NCBI GenBank assembly: GCA_015654535.1
Contig: JAATGU010000114.1
Coordinates: forward strand, 1-59,630
Direction: 5' to 3'
Origin: Bacteroidales bacterium
GTDB taxonomy: Bacteria > Bacteroidota > Bacteroidia > Bacteroidales > Bacteroidaceae
DNA length: 59,630 nucleotides
Positions within the stretch are counted from its first letter, which is position 1; every line of letters begins with the position of its first letter. Of this stretch, positions 9,350-17,328 are shown piece after piece. Below the pieces are notes generated by a model. It saw only the letters and a list, made by a program, of their open reading frames with translations. It was not told where the DNA came from and did no database searches. The position numbers and the translations under genes were made by a program.

Positions 9350-10483
9350 ATGACAAAAGATATTAATAAAGAAAAATTTACGGAGGAGACAAAACTGAAA
9401 TTAGATATTTTCAGAGAATGTTTCAGAGAGTGGTTCCCTGTTTTTTTGCACAATCCATATATTTCACGAATTTATATATATGATTTATTTGCAGGTAGCG
9501 GAAGTGATGCACAAGGTGTGCCTGGTTCCCCAATAATCCTATTACAGGAGGCAATGGGCAATAAAAAGCAACATTGTATTTATCTAAATAAAAACGGTAA
9601 GCCCCTTGTTGTTTTTGGCTTTAATGAGAAAATATCTAGTAAGAAACTGCTATTAGAGGATAATGTAAGTAAAGAATTGTCCGCTTGTCAATATCATTGT
9701 AGTCTGTCAGAATGTGCATTTAGCAATTCGTGCAATTTTGAAAGTAAAGATTTTAAAGAACTTATCCAGAATCAGACTATATTATCTGTTTTAGGTAATA
9801 AAAATTACGGAAAATTTATTTTGCTTGATCAATATGGATTTAAACAAATAACAGATGAAGTGTTTTTAAAATTGATTAATTCTCCAAAAACTGATTTCAT
9901 TTTTTTTATTGCTTCATCATCTATTAGACGCTTCAAGGATGAACCATCCGTTAAAGCGTACTTTAAAAGAGAAAAAATATCATTTGATGAGTCGAGACCT
10001 AAAGAATGCCATCGCTCAATAACGAATTATTTTAGGTCACTAATCCCTGCCGAAAAAGAATATTATTTGCACAGTTTTACAATACAGAAGGGTACTAATT
10101 ATTATGGATTAATTTTTGGTTCTAATCATTCTTTTGGAATGGAGAAATTCATAAAAGTTTGTTGGGCCCATGACAATTTCGCAGGAGAATCCAATTGTAA
10201 CATTAATAATGATTTTGATAAAGATTCATTATTTTATAATCCGTTAGGTACCAATAAAATTCAAGTTGTGAAAGATGATATTACTAATCATATTTTAGCT
10301 GGTGATATTGAAGACAATATATCAGGATTAAAATACGCTTTAAAATATGGCTGTAAGCCTAAACTATTTATAGATGTTATTGAATCATTACTAAAGAACC
10401 AAAAAGTGAAAATAGATGGACAAATGAATAAAACAGCTAGTAATATTCATTCTGCTAAACTATACAAAATTAGACTCTTATGA
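9350..10483 (+). CDS. tcmP: three-Cys-motif partner protein TcmP
   Basis: A 377-residue protein of the TcmP family, which is always paired with a three-Cys-motif (Gp37/Gp68-like) protein. A Rossmann-type nucleotide or SAM-binding loop is visible (DLFAGSG, 45-51), with LLDQYG near residue 160 in the position of a methyltransferase motif IV. A four-cysteine cluster at C113, C117, C122 and C128 (spacing 3, 4, 5) suggests a metal site. It overlaps the next gene by 4 bases (ATGA), so the two are translated together. The biochemical function of the family is not established; a nucleic-acid-modifying or defence role is inference. Confidence 0.88.
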   Translation: MTKDINKEKFTEETKLKLDIFRECFREWFPVFLHNPYISRIYIYDLFAGSGSDAQGVPGSPIILLQEAMGNKKQHCIYLNKNGKPLVVFGFNEKISSKKLLLEDNVSKELSACQYHCSLSECAFSNSCNFESKDFKELIQNQTILSVLGNKNYGKFILLDQYGFKQITDEVFLKLINSPKTDFIFFIASSSIRRFKDEPSVKAYFKREKISFDESRPKECHRSITNYFRSLIPAEKEYYLHSFTIQKGTNYYGLIFGSNHSFGMEKFIKVCWAHDNFAGESNCNINNDFDKDSLFYNPLGTNKIQVVKDDITNHILAGDIEDNISGLKYALKYGCKPKLFIDVIESLLKNQKVKIDGQMNKTASNIHSAKLYKIRLL

Positions 10484-11208
10484 GGACTACAAAGATAGAA
10501 TGGACTGAAAGAACTTGGAATCCTGTAACAGGTTGTACAAAGTTCTCAGATGGATGTGGAAATTGTTATGCAGAAACAATGTCAAGGCGTCTTTGTGCTA
10601 TGGGTATGAAAAAATATTCTAATAGTTTCAAATCTACAATGCACGATAAGTGTTTAACTGAACCATTATCATGGAAAAAGCCAAGTACTATATTCGTGTG
10701 TTCTATGAGTGATCTTTTTCATAAGGATGTGCTTTTTGAATTTGTAGATAAAGTAATGGATATAATCAAACAAACACCGCAACACAATTACCAAATTCTT
10801 ACAAAAAGAGTAGAAAGAATGGCTGGTTATTTTAATGATAAGGTTATTCCTGAAAACGTTTGGATTGGCGTTACGGTAGAATCATCAAAATATAAAGATC
10901 GAATAGATTGTATTCGTAATCTCAATGCTAAAGTTAAATTCCTGTCTTGTGAGCCATTGATTGATGATTTAGGTGTTCTTGATTTAAATGGTATCAATTG
11001 GGTGATAGTGGGAGGAGAAAGTGGTAATAAAGCAAGACCTATGAAAGAAGAGTGGCTTGTGTCAATAAAAGATCAAACAGATAAAGCTAATATACCTTTC
11101 TTTTTCAAGCAATGGGGAACGTGGGGACAAGATGGAGTGAAAAGAAGTAAAGTTAAAAATGGAAAACTACTAAATGGAGCCATTTATCAAAAAATGCCAA
11201 AATTGTAA
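10480..11208 (+). CDS. three-Cys-motif protein, phage Gp37/Gp68 family (DUF5131)
   Basis: A 242-residue protein with the defining TKIEWTERTWNPVTGC opening and cysteines C19, C26 and C29 (C-x6-C-x2-C), presumably an iron-sulfur or zinc site in a radical-SAM-like barrel. Later family signatures include FVCSMSDLFH, QILTKR, GVTVESSKY and WVIVGGESG. It overlaps tcmP by 4 bases and is followed after 3 bases by the unknown gene at 11212. Family members occur in phages and mobile islands; the reaction is unknown. Complete and apparently intact. Confidence 0.9.
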   Translation: MRTTKIEWTERTWNPVTGCTKFSDGCGNCYAETMSRRLCAMGMKKYSNSFKSTMHDKCLTEPLSWKKPSTIFVCSMSDLFHKDVLFEFVDKVMDIIKQTPQHNYQILTKRVERMAGYFNDKVIPENVWIGVTVESSKYKDRIDCIRNLNAKVKFLSCEPLIDDLGVLDLNGINWVIVGGESGNKARPMKEEWLVSIKDQTDKANIPFFFKQWGTWGQDGVKRSKVKNGKLLNGAIYQKMPKL

Positions 11209-11211
11209 ACT

Positions 11212-11841
11212 ATGACCAAACTACAAAAACTATATAGTACCATCCAGAACCTGAAGGAATTAGGTTTGGAATTGGGCGAAGATCTGCTAAAGCAGACTAA
11301 CGAACTGGAGCAGGAGATAATACAAAAAGAGATCCTTCCTGTGTTGAGTGATAAGATAGAACCGGTGATTAATCAAATTCAGCGTGAGCTGGTTTTAGTG
11401 GTCGATTATGTACCGAATGAGCCTTTAAGTGTACGCATCTCTCGAAAGCGGAATTTTACGGATACCATGGAAACAATAGAGATATTACCTGACCCTAAAG
11501 TGGAGCATAATATTGGGGCTATTAAGCGTAACTCTCCAACAAAAAGTGCAAAAACGAATCTGCGAGTTACTCTCCCAAACGGTAAAGTCATAGAAAACCG
11601 TTTTGCATACGAAACTCTTCAAGAGGTGGTGATGCTGGCAGGAATAGAAAAGGTACGAACTTTGGGCATTGTTCAATGTGGTGTGCCACTTGTTTCAAAC
11701 ACCCAAGATAATTTCTACAATCAAAAAGAGATTGCTAAAGGACTTTATCTAATTACCCACAGTTCAACCGGACAAAAGCGACAGCAGATAGAGAAAATAT
11801 CTGAAGCGTTGGAATTGGGGTTAAAAGTGGAGATAGTATGA
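11212..11841 (+). CDS. hypothetical protein, possible third gene of the TcmP module
   Basis: A 209-residue protein with a heptad-like helical first 60 residues (LQKLYSTIQNLKELGLELGE) and a mixed alpha/beta C-terminal domain with LRVTLPNGKVIENRFAYETL and a final helical tail. No catalytic motif stands out and I do not recognise the family. It starts 3 bp after the three-Cys gene and its last 4 bases overlap the winged-helix remnant, so it is probably co-transcribed with both. Confidence 0.7.
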   Translation: MTKLQKLYSTIQNLKELGLELGEDLLKQTNELEQEIIQKEILPVLSDKIEPVINQIQRELVLVVDYVPNEPLSVRISRKRNFTDTMETIEILPDPKVEHNIGAIKRNSPTKSAKTNLRVTLPNGKVIENRFAYETLQEVVMLAGIEKVRTLGIVQCGVPLVSNTQDNFYNQKEIAKGLYLITHSSTGQKRQQIEKISEALELGLKVEIV

Positions 11842-12141
11842 TACCGCAACTTAGAGCAACTGATACACTATTATCAAAGGATGAAGGTACTGGTGTAAAC
11901 AAAGATGTACATGTAAATATCCGTGCAAATTTAACTGATAGAGAACACAAGATCATTGAGTTAATAGCGAATGATGAAAGTATAACCATTCTTCGGCTCG
12001 CAAATGCTTTAAACGTGAATGAAAGAACAATCCGCAGGGATATTACCACTTCTTAAAGAGCGTGTTTTTTGGGCTCGAGTTGGAGCTGGCAAAAATTGTA
12101 TTTGGAAAATAAATAATAACAATGAAACAAGATTCTTGTAG
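11838..12141 (+). pseudogene. frameshifted winged-helix tail (AlbA_2/Fic-type C terminus)
   Basis: The first frame gives 72 residues with a winged helix (ILRLANALNVNERTIRRDI) and stops at 12056. Shifting frame at about 12045 continues smoothly with LKERVFWARVGAGKNCIWKI to the TAG at 12141, the usual end of the wing in RecG-like ATP-binding (AlbA_2) or Fic-associated regulators. One small indel therefore broke the domain. The start overlaps the preceding gene by 4 bases. The missing N-terminal part suggests that only the tail of a larger protein survives. Confidence 0.65.
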
Positions 12142-12322
12142 CAAGTGCTCTCTACGAGCAAAATATGATAAAAATAGCCAATCATTATTGGGCCGGTTCT
12201 GGCATTGGCATATCAACATCTGTCCCGGATGAAAGGCTTATTTCACTTCACTTTCTCAGGAAGAGCAAGAGGGATTGAGAAAGAAGTCTAATTTAAAGAA
12301 ATATAAAAATGGGAAATATTGA
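12122..12322 (+). pseudogene. small Cys-rich protein with in-frame TGA stop
   Basis: Reading from the ATG at 12122 gives MKQDSCSKCSLRAKYD then FWHWHINICPG, a TGA at 12230-12232, and in the same frame KAYFTSLSQEEQEGLRKK to a stop at 12322. The text on both sides of the TGA reads as one protein of about 66 residues, with Trp expected at the stop (TGG to TGA). The conserved look (a CxxC pair and a Trp/His-rich core) suggests a small metal-binding family common next to acetyltransferase genes in Bacteroidales. It overlaps the start of the next gene by 14 bases. A sequencing error is an alternative. Confidence 0.55.
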
Positions 12323-12854
12323 AACTGCACGGCTCTTACTTCGCTCCATTGAGGAGTCGGACACAGAAAACATTTATGAATACAGCCGTAATCCTAATGT
12401 TGGGATTACGGCCGGATGGAAGCCTCACAAAAACATTGAGGATACCAGAGTGATCATGAAGCAAATATTCATTGGACAAGAAAATGTATTTGGGATTGTC
12501 CTTAAAGAGTGTAATAAATTGATCGGCACTATCGGATTGATAACGGACCCACGCCGTGAGAACCCTAAAGCCATGATGATAGGATATGCAATTGCAGAAG
12601 AACATTGGGGAAAGGGGTTTATGACTGAGGCCGCCAATGCCGTAATCTCATACGGCCTCAACAAATTAGCTTTGGATTTGATAAGCTGTACTTGCTATCC
12701 CGATAATCGACGATCTCGTCGAGTAATTGAAAAATGTGGCTTCCATCATGAAGGTTCTCTTAGACAATGTGAAGTAAGATTTGACGGTACAATTATGGAT
12801 ATGGAATGTTTCTCCATAACGGCCGAAGAATGGAAGAATCAAAAGATGATATAA
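12309..12854 (+). CDS. GNAT-family N-acetyltransferase (RimJ/RimL-like)
   Basis: A 181-residue acetyl-CoA-dependent acetyltransferase. ETARLLLRSIEESD opens the domain, the acetyl-CoA-binding loop is in the EEHWGKGFMTEAANAVI region, and NRRSRRVIEKCGFHHEG is the typical motif B end. Such enzymes acetylate ribosomal-protein N termini or small amines; the substrate here is unknown. It is preceded by the broken Cys-rich gene, whose frame overlaps its start. Confidence 0.92.
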   Translation: MGNIETARLLLRSIEESDTENIYEYSRNPNVGITAGWKPHKNIEDTRVIMKQIFIGQENVFGIVLKECNKLIGTIGLITDPRRENPKAMMIGYAIAEEHWGKGFMTEAANAVISYGLNKLALDLISCTCYPDNRRSRRVIEKCGFHHEGSLRQCEVRFDGTIMDMECFSITAEEWKNQKMI

Positions 12855-13112
12855 TCATGCGATACGTAAGTTATCCAACAACCATTTCCAAATAGGTATT
12901 ACCTCTATAATTCGATCTTCAGTCTTAATCATCCTCTCCTCGGAATAGGTTATTATTATCAGCCGAGAACAATCGAGCACTTTGGTGAGTTTTACGAGAG
13001 CTCCAACCTCACGGTCGAATGTTCCGTCGGTATTGTCTAACGAATAGCATACCTGAATGGCGGTAGTGGCATCGGGAAGATAGAATTCCCAAACTCCTCT
13101 CAACATTGTCAT
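12855..13112 (-). pseudogene. C-terminal fragment of an AAA_14/DUF4143 ATPase
   Basis: 85 residues matching the end of DUF4143 ATPases: GVWEFYLPDATTAIQVCYSL then TFDREVGALVKL and IIEVIPIWKWLL. The AAA+ N-terminal domain with its Walker motifs is absent, so the fragment cannot be a working ATPase. These proteins are abundant accessory genes in Bacteroidales. Its stop abuts the end of the acetyltransferase gene. The upstream 260 bp (13,113-13,370) contain no recognisable remainder. Confidence 0.75.
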
Positions 13113-13325
13113 ATCAAACCGCCATGATCACTCCAAGAATTTTTAGTTTCAGCTTATTGATGGCAGTTGGAAACTATCTCCTGCTTAAGACCTTTTACTA
13201 AATAGTGGACAGTTACAGAGACTCAAAGAAGAAGGCAATGAAACGGTGGCAAATTGTCACCAGTTGAAAATGCGTGCAGTTGATGGGAAAAATATCACTT
13301 ATAATGAAAACTTACAGTATAAAAC

Positions 13326-13357
13326 TACTGCGCTTTTAAAAATATGCAGTAACTTTG
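13326..13357 (+). promoter_or_regulatory. abiEi promoter with overlapping inverted repeat
   Basis: A Bacteroidetes -7 box TAACTTTG (13350-13357) lies 16 bp before the abiEi ATG. The inverted repeat TACTGC-N14-GCAGTA (13326-13331 with 13346-13351) has its right arm overlapping the -7 box, a layout suited to autorepression, which is known for AbiEi-type antitoxins. Binding itself is inferred. Confidence 0.55.
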
Positions 13358-13373
13358 TACAAAACATAAATCT

Positions 13374-13952
13374 ATGAATCTAATTCATTCACTTATAAAG
13401 GAACATGGAGGATACATAAGTACCAAAGATATTAATGATAGGTCTACGTATTATCAGCTGCTTGACGAAGTCAAGAAAGGCCGTATCATTCGTATTCGGC
13501 AAGGGCTGTATGCTTTGGAAGAAGATATGGCAAAACAAATGATTGACATCGAGAAAATTGTTCCTCATGGTATTCTTTGCCTTTACTCTGCATGGACCTA
13601 TTATCAACTTACCACACAAATTCCTCTTGAATATTATGTCGCTGTAGATAGGGGAAGAAAAATACGTCTTCCTGGCTACCCTCCAATAAAATTGTGCTAT
13701 TGGAGTAAGAATGTTTATCAGCTAGGAGTAAACGAAGTTACTTTGGATGAGTTCAAAGTAAGAATATATGACTTGGAGAAATCAGTATGTGATGCTATAA
13801 AATACCGAAGTAAAATTGGTATAGATATTAGCTCTGAAATATTTAAGAATTATCTGCAGCGAAAAGATAGAAACATTGACAAACTGATGAAATATGCCAA
13901 AATACTAAGAGTTGAAACTACATTGAAAAATTATATGGAAATACAACTATAA
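13374..13952 (+). CDS. abiEi: AbiEi-family antitoxin
   Basis: A 192-residue type IV antitoxin-like protein: an N-terminal winged helix (residues 1-50, HGGYISTKDINDRSTYYQL) and the AbiEi C-terminal domain (ILCLYSAWTYYQLTTQIP and the DLEKSVCDAIKYRSKIG segment). The family neutralises an AbiEii nucleotidyltransferase toxin and represses its own promoter. The toxin gene expected next is reduced to a C-terminal scrap (13953-14139), so the antitoxin is an orphan. Confidence 0.85.
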   Translation: MNLIHSLIKEHGGYISTKDINDRSTYYQLLDEVKKGRIIRIRQGLYALEEDMAKQMIDIEKIVPHGILCLYSAWTYYQLTTQIPLEYYVAVDRGRKIRLPGYPPIKLCYWSKNVYQLGVNEVTLDEFKVRIYDLEKSVCDAIKYRSKIGIDISSEIFKNYLQRKDRNIDKLMKYAKILRVETTLKNYMEIQL

Positions 13953-14139
13953 AGTATGCCTATATAGTTTTAATCACTCGCTTTTTAATGATGATTTTTT
14001 TGAGAACTCCATCCGTATTGGGTTATGGAATGCATTTCTTCGTAGAATAAAATGGAAAGATCAATTACCTTTTAAAGAAGTGGTTACAACCATAAAAGAA
14101 AGACTTCAGCCATATTGGGAAGAATTAAAAAATGAATAG
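13953..14139 (+). pseudogene. C-terminal remnant of AbiEii toxin
   Basis: Directly after abiEi an open frame without its own start reads NHSLFNDDFFENSIRIGLWN and then PFKEVVTTIKERLQPYWEEL to a TAG at 14139, the characteristic end of AbiEii-type nucleotidyltransferases. About 60 residues remain of roughly 280. The nucleotidyltransferase core is gone, so the toxin cannot be active. Confidence 0.7.
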
Positions 14140-14144
14140 CCATC

Positions 14145-14909
14145 ATGAAAATACAGTTCGCATCCGATTTACACTTGGAGTTCAGGGAAAACTTCTTATT
14201 TGTCAAGTCCCATCCCTTTGAATTGACAGGCGATATTCTGGTATTGGCTGGCGATACTTTTTATCTGAAAGATTCAACTATGCCACATATCAATTTCTGG
14301 AGATGGGCATCTGAAAATTACCAGCAAGTAATGCTAGTGCCAGGTAATCATGAATTCTATGATAATGGAGACATTACTGCCCGTGGAGACTCTTGGAAAT
14401 ATATGTTTCTGCCAAATGTAGGGTACTATTATAATCAAGTAGTTCGCATTGATGAAACAGATATTATCCTTTCTACATTATGGTCGCATATCCGTGAAGA
14501 AAATGAATTTTGTGTATTCCGTGGAACGAATGACTTTCGCCAAATTCTATATAATGGGCACCACCTTTATCCCGAAGACTATAATACCGAGCATGAGAAA
14601 TGCCTTGGGTTCATAAAACAAAGTGTGATAGAAAGTACAGCCAAGCATATCGTTGTTGTAACTCATCATATACCAACACTAAAAGCGGTTTCCAAACATC
14701 ATAAAGGAAATACTGTTAGCAATGCTTATGTTACAGAATTAGGTGATTTTATTGCTGATAGCCAAATTGATTACTGGATCTATGGTCATTCACATGAGAA
14801 TATTGATACAGAAATAGGTAGTACAAAGATTTTATCCAATCAATTAGGATATGTGTTTTGTAGAGAGCATGAAGAAGGGTTTAGTGGAAGTAAGTTTATT
14901 GAGGTATAA
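14145..14909 (+). CDS. calcineurin-like metallophosphoesterase
   Basis: A 254-residue metal-dependent phosphoesterase. Ordered motifs are visible: ASDLHLEF (DxH, residues 6-13), LAGDTF (GD), VPGNHEFYD (GNHE), VVVTHHIPT and YGHSHEN (GHxH). All metal-binding residues of the family are present. The substrate is unknown; members act on nucleotides, nucleic acids or phosphoproteins. It starts five bases after the AbiEii scrap, so it may use that promoter. Confidence 0.92.
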   Translation: MKIQFASDLHLEFRENFLFVKSHPFELTGDILVLAGDTFYLKDSTMPHINFWRWASENYQQVMLVPGNHEFYDNGDITARGDSWKYMFLPNVGYYYNQVVRIDETDIILSTLWSHIREENEFCVFRGTNDFRQILYNGHHLYPEDYNTEHEKCLGFIKQSVIESTAKHIVVVTHHIPTLKAVSKHHKGNTVSNAYVTELGDFIADSQIDYWIYGHSHENIDTEIGSTKILSNQLGYVFCREHEEGFSGSKFIEV

Positions 14910-14985
14910 TAAAAATTCTTGCTTAATACGCTGAAAACATCTTTGTTACGGTCATCAACATTTCCTTGCGTCCCATCACAACTCA

Positions 14986-15027
14986 TCATATAATAAGTAA
15001 AAAATAGTATATTTGCATATTATATGA
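14986..15027 (+). promoter_or_regulatory. hipB promoter enclosed by a 10-bp inverted repeat
   Basis: Perfect arms TCATATAATA (14986-14995) and TATTATATGA (15018-15027) surround a Bacteroidetes -7 box TATATTTG (15008-15015), 12 bp before the start codon of the HipB-like gene. This is the expected geometry for an autorepressed toxin-antitoxin operon. Recognition by the HipB-like protein is inferred. Confidence 0.65.
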
Positions 15028-15039
15028 TAGGTTAAGCAT

Positions 15040-15309
15040 ATGACAAAGAATACAATGGGGACTAAACTAGCTCGTCTCAGACGCAATTTGAGTATTGCTC
15101 AGGTTGCAGAACGTGCCACCTGTTCGGAACTCACCGTTTCGCGAATAGAAAAAGGCTTGCCTACCGTATCTATCGGAATTTATCTGAGAGTACTCTATGC
15201 TTTACAATTAGATGATGATATTCTTTGGCTGGCAAAGGAAGATACAATGGGGAAAGCATTGCAGGATTTAAATCTGAAAAAGCGGGAAAGAGCCTCTAAA
15301 AAAGAATAA
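15040..15309 (+). CDS. HipB-like XRE antitoxin/repressor
   Basis: An 89-residue helix-turn-helix protein (LARLRRNLSIAQVAERATCS then ELTVSRIEKGLPTVSIGIYL) with a basic tail (LKKRERASKKE) typical of HipB partners that interact with HipA kinase. The start at 15040 follows the promoter/operator. Its former partner is reduced to a HipA tail immediately downstream, so it is now an orphan regulator. Confidence 0.85.
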   Translation: MTKNTMGTKLARLRRNLSIAQVAERATCSELTVSRIEKGLPTVSIGIYLRVLYALQLDDDILWLAKEDTMGKALQDLNLKKRERASKKE

Positions 15310-15310
15310 A

Positions 15311-15598
15311 AGCTTCCTGTTAACTCCAAAAGGCTGGACACTCTCCCCTGCTTATGACATGAATCCGACATTGAATGAACAACAAAGTCTACTTATTTCG
15401 TCATCGTCTTGCGATTCGAATCTACATATTCTTTTGGATGCTTGTGAAAATTATATGTTAAACAAAGAAACTGCTACAAAAATCATTAACAACGTAGTTG
15501 CAGCAATTGACAATTGGAGACAATTAGCAATAAGACTCGGTATTGCTAAGCGAGAGATGGAGAATTTCTCGCAACGGTTCGAAAGACAATTTGACTGA
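15311..15598 (+). pseudogene. C-terminal remnant of HipA kinase toxin
   Basis: The frame reads SFLLTPKGWTLSPAYDMNPT and continues through NYMLNKETATKIINNVVAAI and AIRLGIAKREMENFSQRF, the well-known last third of HipA. It has no start of its own before the internal Met at 15359, and the kinase ATP-binding and catalytic parts are missing. HipA phosphorylates glutamyl-tRNA synthetase; this remnant cannot. It lies directly after the HipB-like gene, in the expected order. Confidence 0.8.
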
Positions 15599-15615
15599 TA
15601 ATTGTATGTACAGAA

Positions 15616-15747
15616 GAGACATATGACCAGTGAAACAACAATAAATAAATGTGAAAAATAATCTTTTTATTTCGCTATTCTATAACATATTATTTCATAT
15701 CTTTACAACATGTATAGTTTTATAGCTAATTAATTGATCTCGATAGT
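15616..15747. repeat. about 130-bp direct repeat, copy 1
   Basis: Nearly identical to 16972-17104, starting GAGACATATGACCAGTGAAA and ending around TTTTATAGCTA. Over about 115 bp only a couple of bases differ, then a 1-nt length change appears and the similarity fades. It contains promoter-like AT-rich sequence (TATCTTTA). Copy 1 precedes the intact DUF1016 gene; copy 2 precedes an hsdM relic and a truncated DUF1016 gene. It may be a duplicated operon leader. Confidence 0.9.
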
Positions 15748-15866
15748 CAAGCAAATATATTGAGTTTGTAAATCGTAGTAAAGAGGTTGATTCTGATGAG
15801 AAGATGCGGACTCTGCGAGGTGAGTTACCGGAGTTATTGAAACAAGAAATAGAGTCAAAAATTTAA
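15747..15866 (+). pseudogene. short C-terminal-like relic of unknown protein
   Basis: Immediately after repeat copy 1 a start-less frame reads YIEFVNRSKEVDSDEKMRTL and RGELPELLKQEIES before a TAA at 15866. It reads like the tail of a larger restriction-type protein, in the same position where copy 2 is followed by an hsdM relic. The family is not recognised. Confidence 0.3.
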
Positions 15867-15920
15867 TTATTGAAGGTTTTAAAAGATTTAGAGTATAAAC
15901 TTAACTTAGAGGATTAGCAG

Positions 15921-16961
15921 ATGAGCCAATTGATAAAGATAGACAAGGAGTACGCACAATGGATTAAAAATATTGGCGAGCGATTTAAAGCAAGTCAGTT
16001 AAAGGCGGCATCTAAGGTGAACACCGAGATGCTACGCTTTTATTGGTCTCTTGGTACTGATATGGTTAACCTTAAAGCAGAAAGCCGTTGGGGAGACAAG
16101 TTTTTCTCTAATCTTAGCTCTGACCTGCAAGACTCACTGCCTGACATTAAAGGGCTTTCGATAACCAATTTAGGTTATATCAAACGTTTTTATCTGTTAT
16201 ATTCTTCGTATGCATCAATTCACCCCCAAGCTGAGGGTGAATTATTCAGTATCCCATGGGGACATCACAAATACATCATTGATAAGTTTTATAATGAGCC
16301 TGAGAAAGCGATCTTCTATGTAAGAGAAGCGTTGCAAAACGGATGGTCAAGATCTGTATTACTGAATTTCATGGATACAGATTTATATGAACGACAAGGG
16401 AAAGCCATTTCTAATTTGAGCCAAAGGCTTCCAGCTATACAAAGCGATATGGCACAAGAGATGACAAAAGATCCCTATAACTTCGATTTTATTACATTGA
16501 CAAAAGGCTATAAAGAAAAGGAACTGAAAGATGCTCTGGAACACAATATTATCAAGTTTTTGCTTGAATTGGGAACAGGCTTCGCTTTTGTTGGACGTGA
16601 GTATAGAATCGTGATTGGAGAAACAGAAAAATTCATTGATATGTTGTTTTATAATCTGAATTTACGATGCTATGTAGTGATTGAGATAAAAACAGGAAAA
16701 TTCGATTCAGATGGTGTAGTGCAATTGGGTACGTATGTTTCTGCTGTCAATCATATACTCCGCCAAAAGAATGACAATCCTACGCTTGGTTTGCTAATAT
16801 GCAAAAGCAAAGATAACATACTAGCGCAATATTCACTTGAATCGAGCAGCCAACCCATTGGTGTTTCTGAGTACGAACTATCTAAACTCTATCCAGTCGA
16901 GTTTAAAAGTTCATTACCAAGTATTGAAGACATAGAAAAGAACTTGAAAGATGATGAATAG
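15921..16961 (+). CDS. DUF1016 / YhcG-type PD-(D/E)xK nuclease
   Basis: 346 residues covering both halves of the YhcG family: an N-terminal DUF1016 winged-helix-like domain (LRFYWSLGTDM, then WGDKFFSNLSSDL and WGHHKYIIDK) and a C-terminal PD-(D/E)xK nuclease (FIDMLFYNLNLRCYVVIEIK, with the Asp and ExK triad). These proteins sit in restriction operons of Bacteroidales and probably act in restriction or recombination. This copy looks intact and has its own upstream sequence in repeat copy 1. Confidence 0.9.
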   Translation: MSQLIKIDKEYAQWIKNIGERFKASQLKAASKVNTEMLRFYWSLGTDMVNLKAESRWGDKFFSNLSSDLQDSLPDIKGLSITNLGYIKRFYLLYSSYASIHPQAEGELFSIPWGHHKYIIDKFYNEPEKAIFYVREALQNGWSRSVLLNFMDTDLYERQGKAISNLSQRLPAIQSDMAQEMTKDPYNFDFITLTKGYKEKELKDALEHNIIKFLLELGTGFAFVGREYRIVIGETEKFIDMLFYNLNLRCYVVIEIKTGKFDSDGVVQLGTYVSAVNHILRQKNDNPTLGLLICKSKDNILAQYSLESSSQPIGVSEYELSKLYPVEFKSSLPSIEDIEKNLKDDE

Positions 16962-16971
16962 AGATACAAAT

Positions 16972-17104
16972 GAGACATATGACCAGTGAAACAACAACAA
17001 ATAAATGTGAAAAATAATATTTTTATTTCGCTATTCTATAACATATTATTTCATATCTTTACAACATGTATAGTTTTATAGCTAGTATAATTGATCGCGA
17101 TAAT
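16972..17104. repeat. about 130-bp direct repeat, copy 2
   Basis: Second copy of the element at 15616-15747, 1,356 bp away and in the same orientation. Recombination between the copies would delete the intact DUF1016 nuclease gene. Confidence 0.9.
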
Positions 17105-17125
17105 ATAGAGGAAGAAAAATAAAAT

Positions 17126-17328
17126 ATGGCAAAGAAGAAAGAGATGGTAGAAGAACCATTGGAGAAAAGATTATGGAAAGCAGCAGACAAACTACCTAAA
17201 AATATAGATGCAGCCATGAGGAGCGTTTTACCAAACTGAAAGCGGAGTTTGAGGAACAACTCAAGGAAGAAACGAGGCTGAATGAACTGATTAAGGAGAA
17301 TTTGACGAAAATTAAAATAGAGAAATAA
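17126..17328 (+). pseudogene. hsdM relic with internal deletion
   Basis: The front reads MAKKKEMVEEPLEKRLWKAA and DKLPKNIDAA, the start of type I restriction methylase HsdM. Within 20 bp the sequence jumps, in another frame, to RFTKLKAEFEEQLKEETRLN and ELIKENLTKIK, the HsdM C terminus, ending at TAA 17326-17328. About 450 residues including the SAM and NPPF motifs are deleted. The stop overlaps the next ATG (TAATG). Confidence 0.75.
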
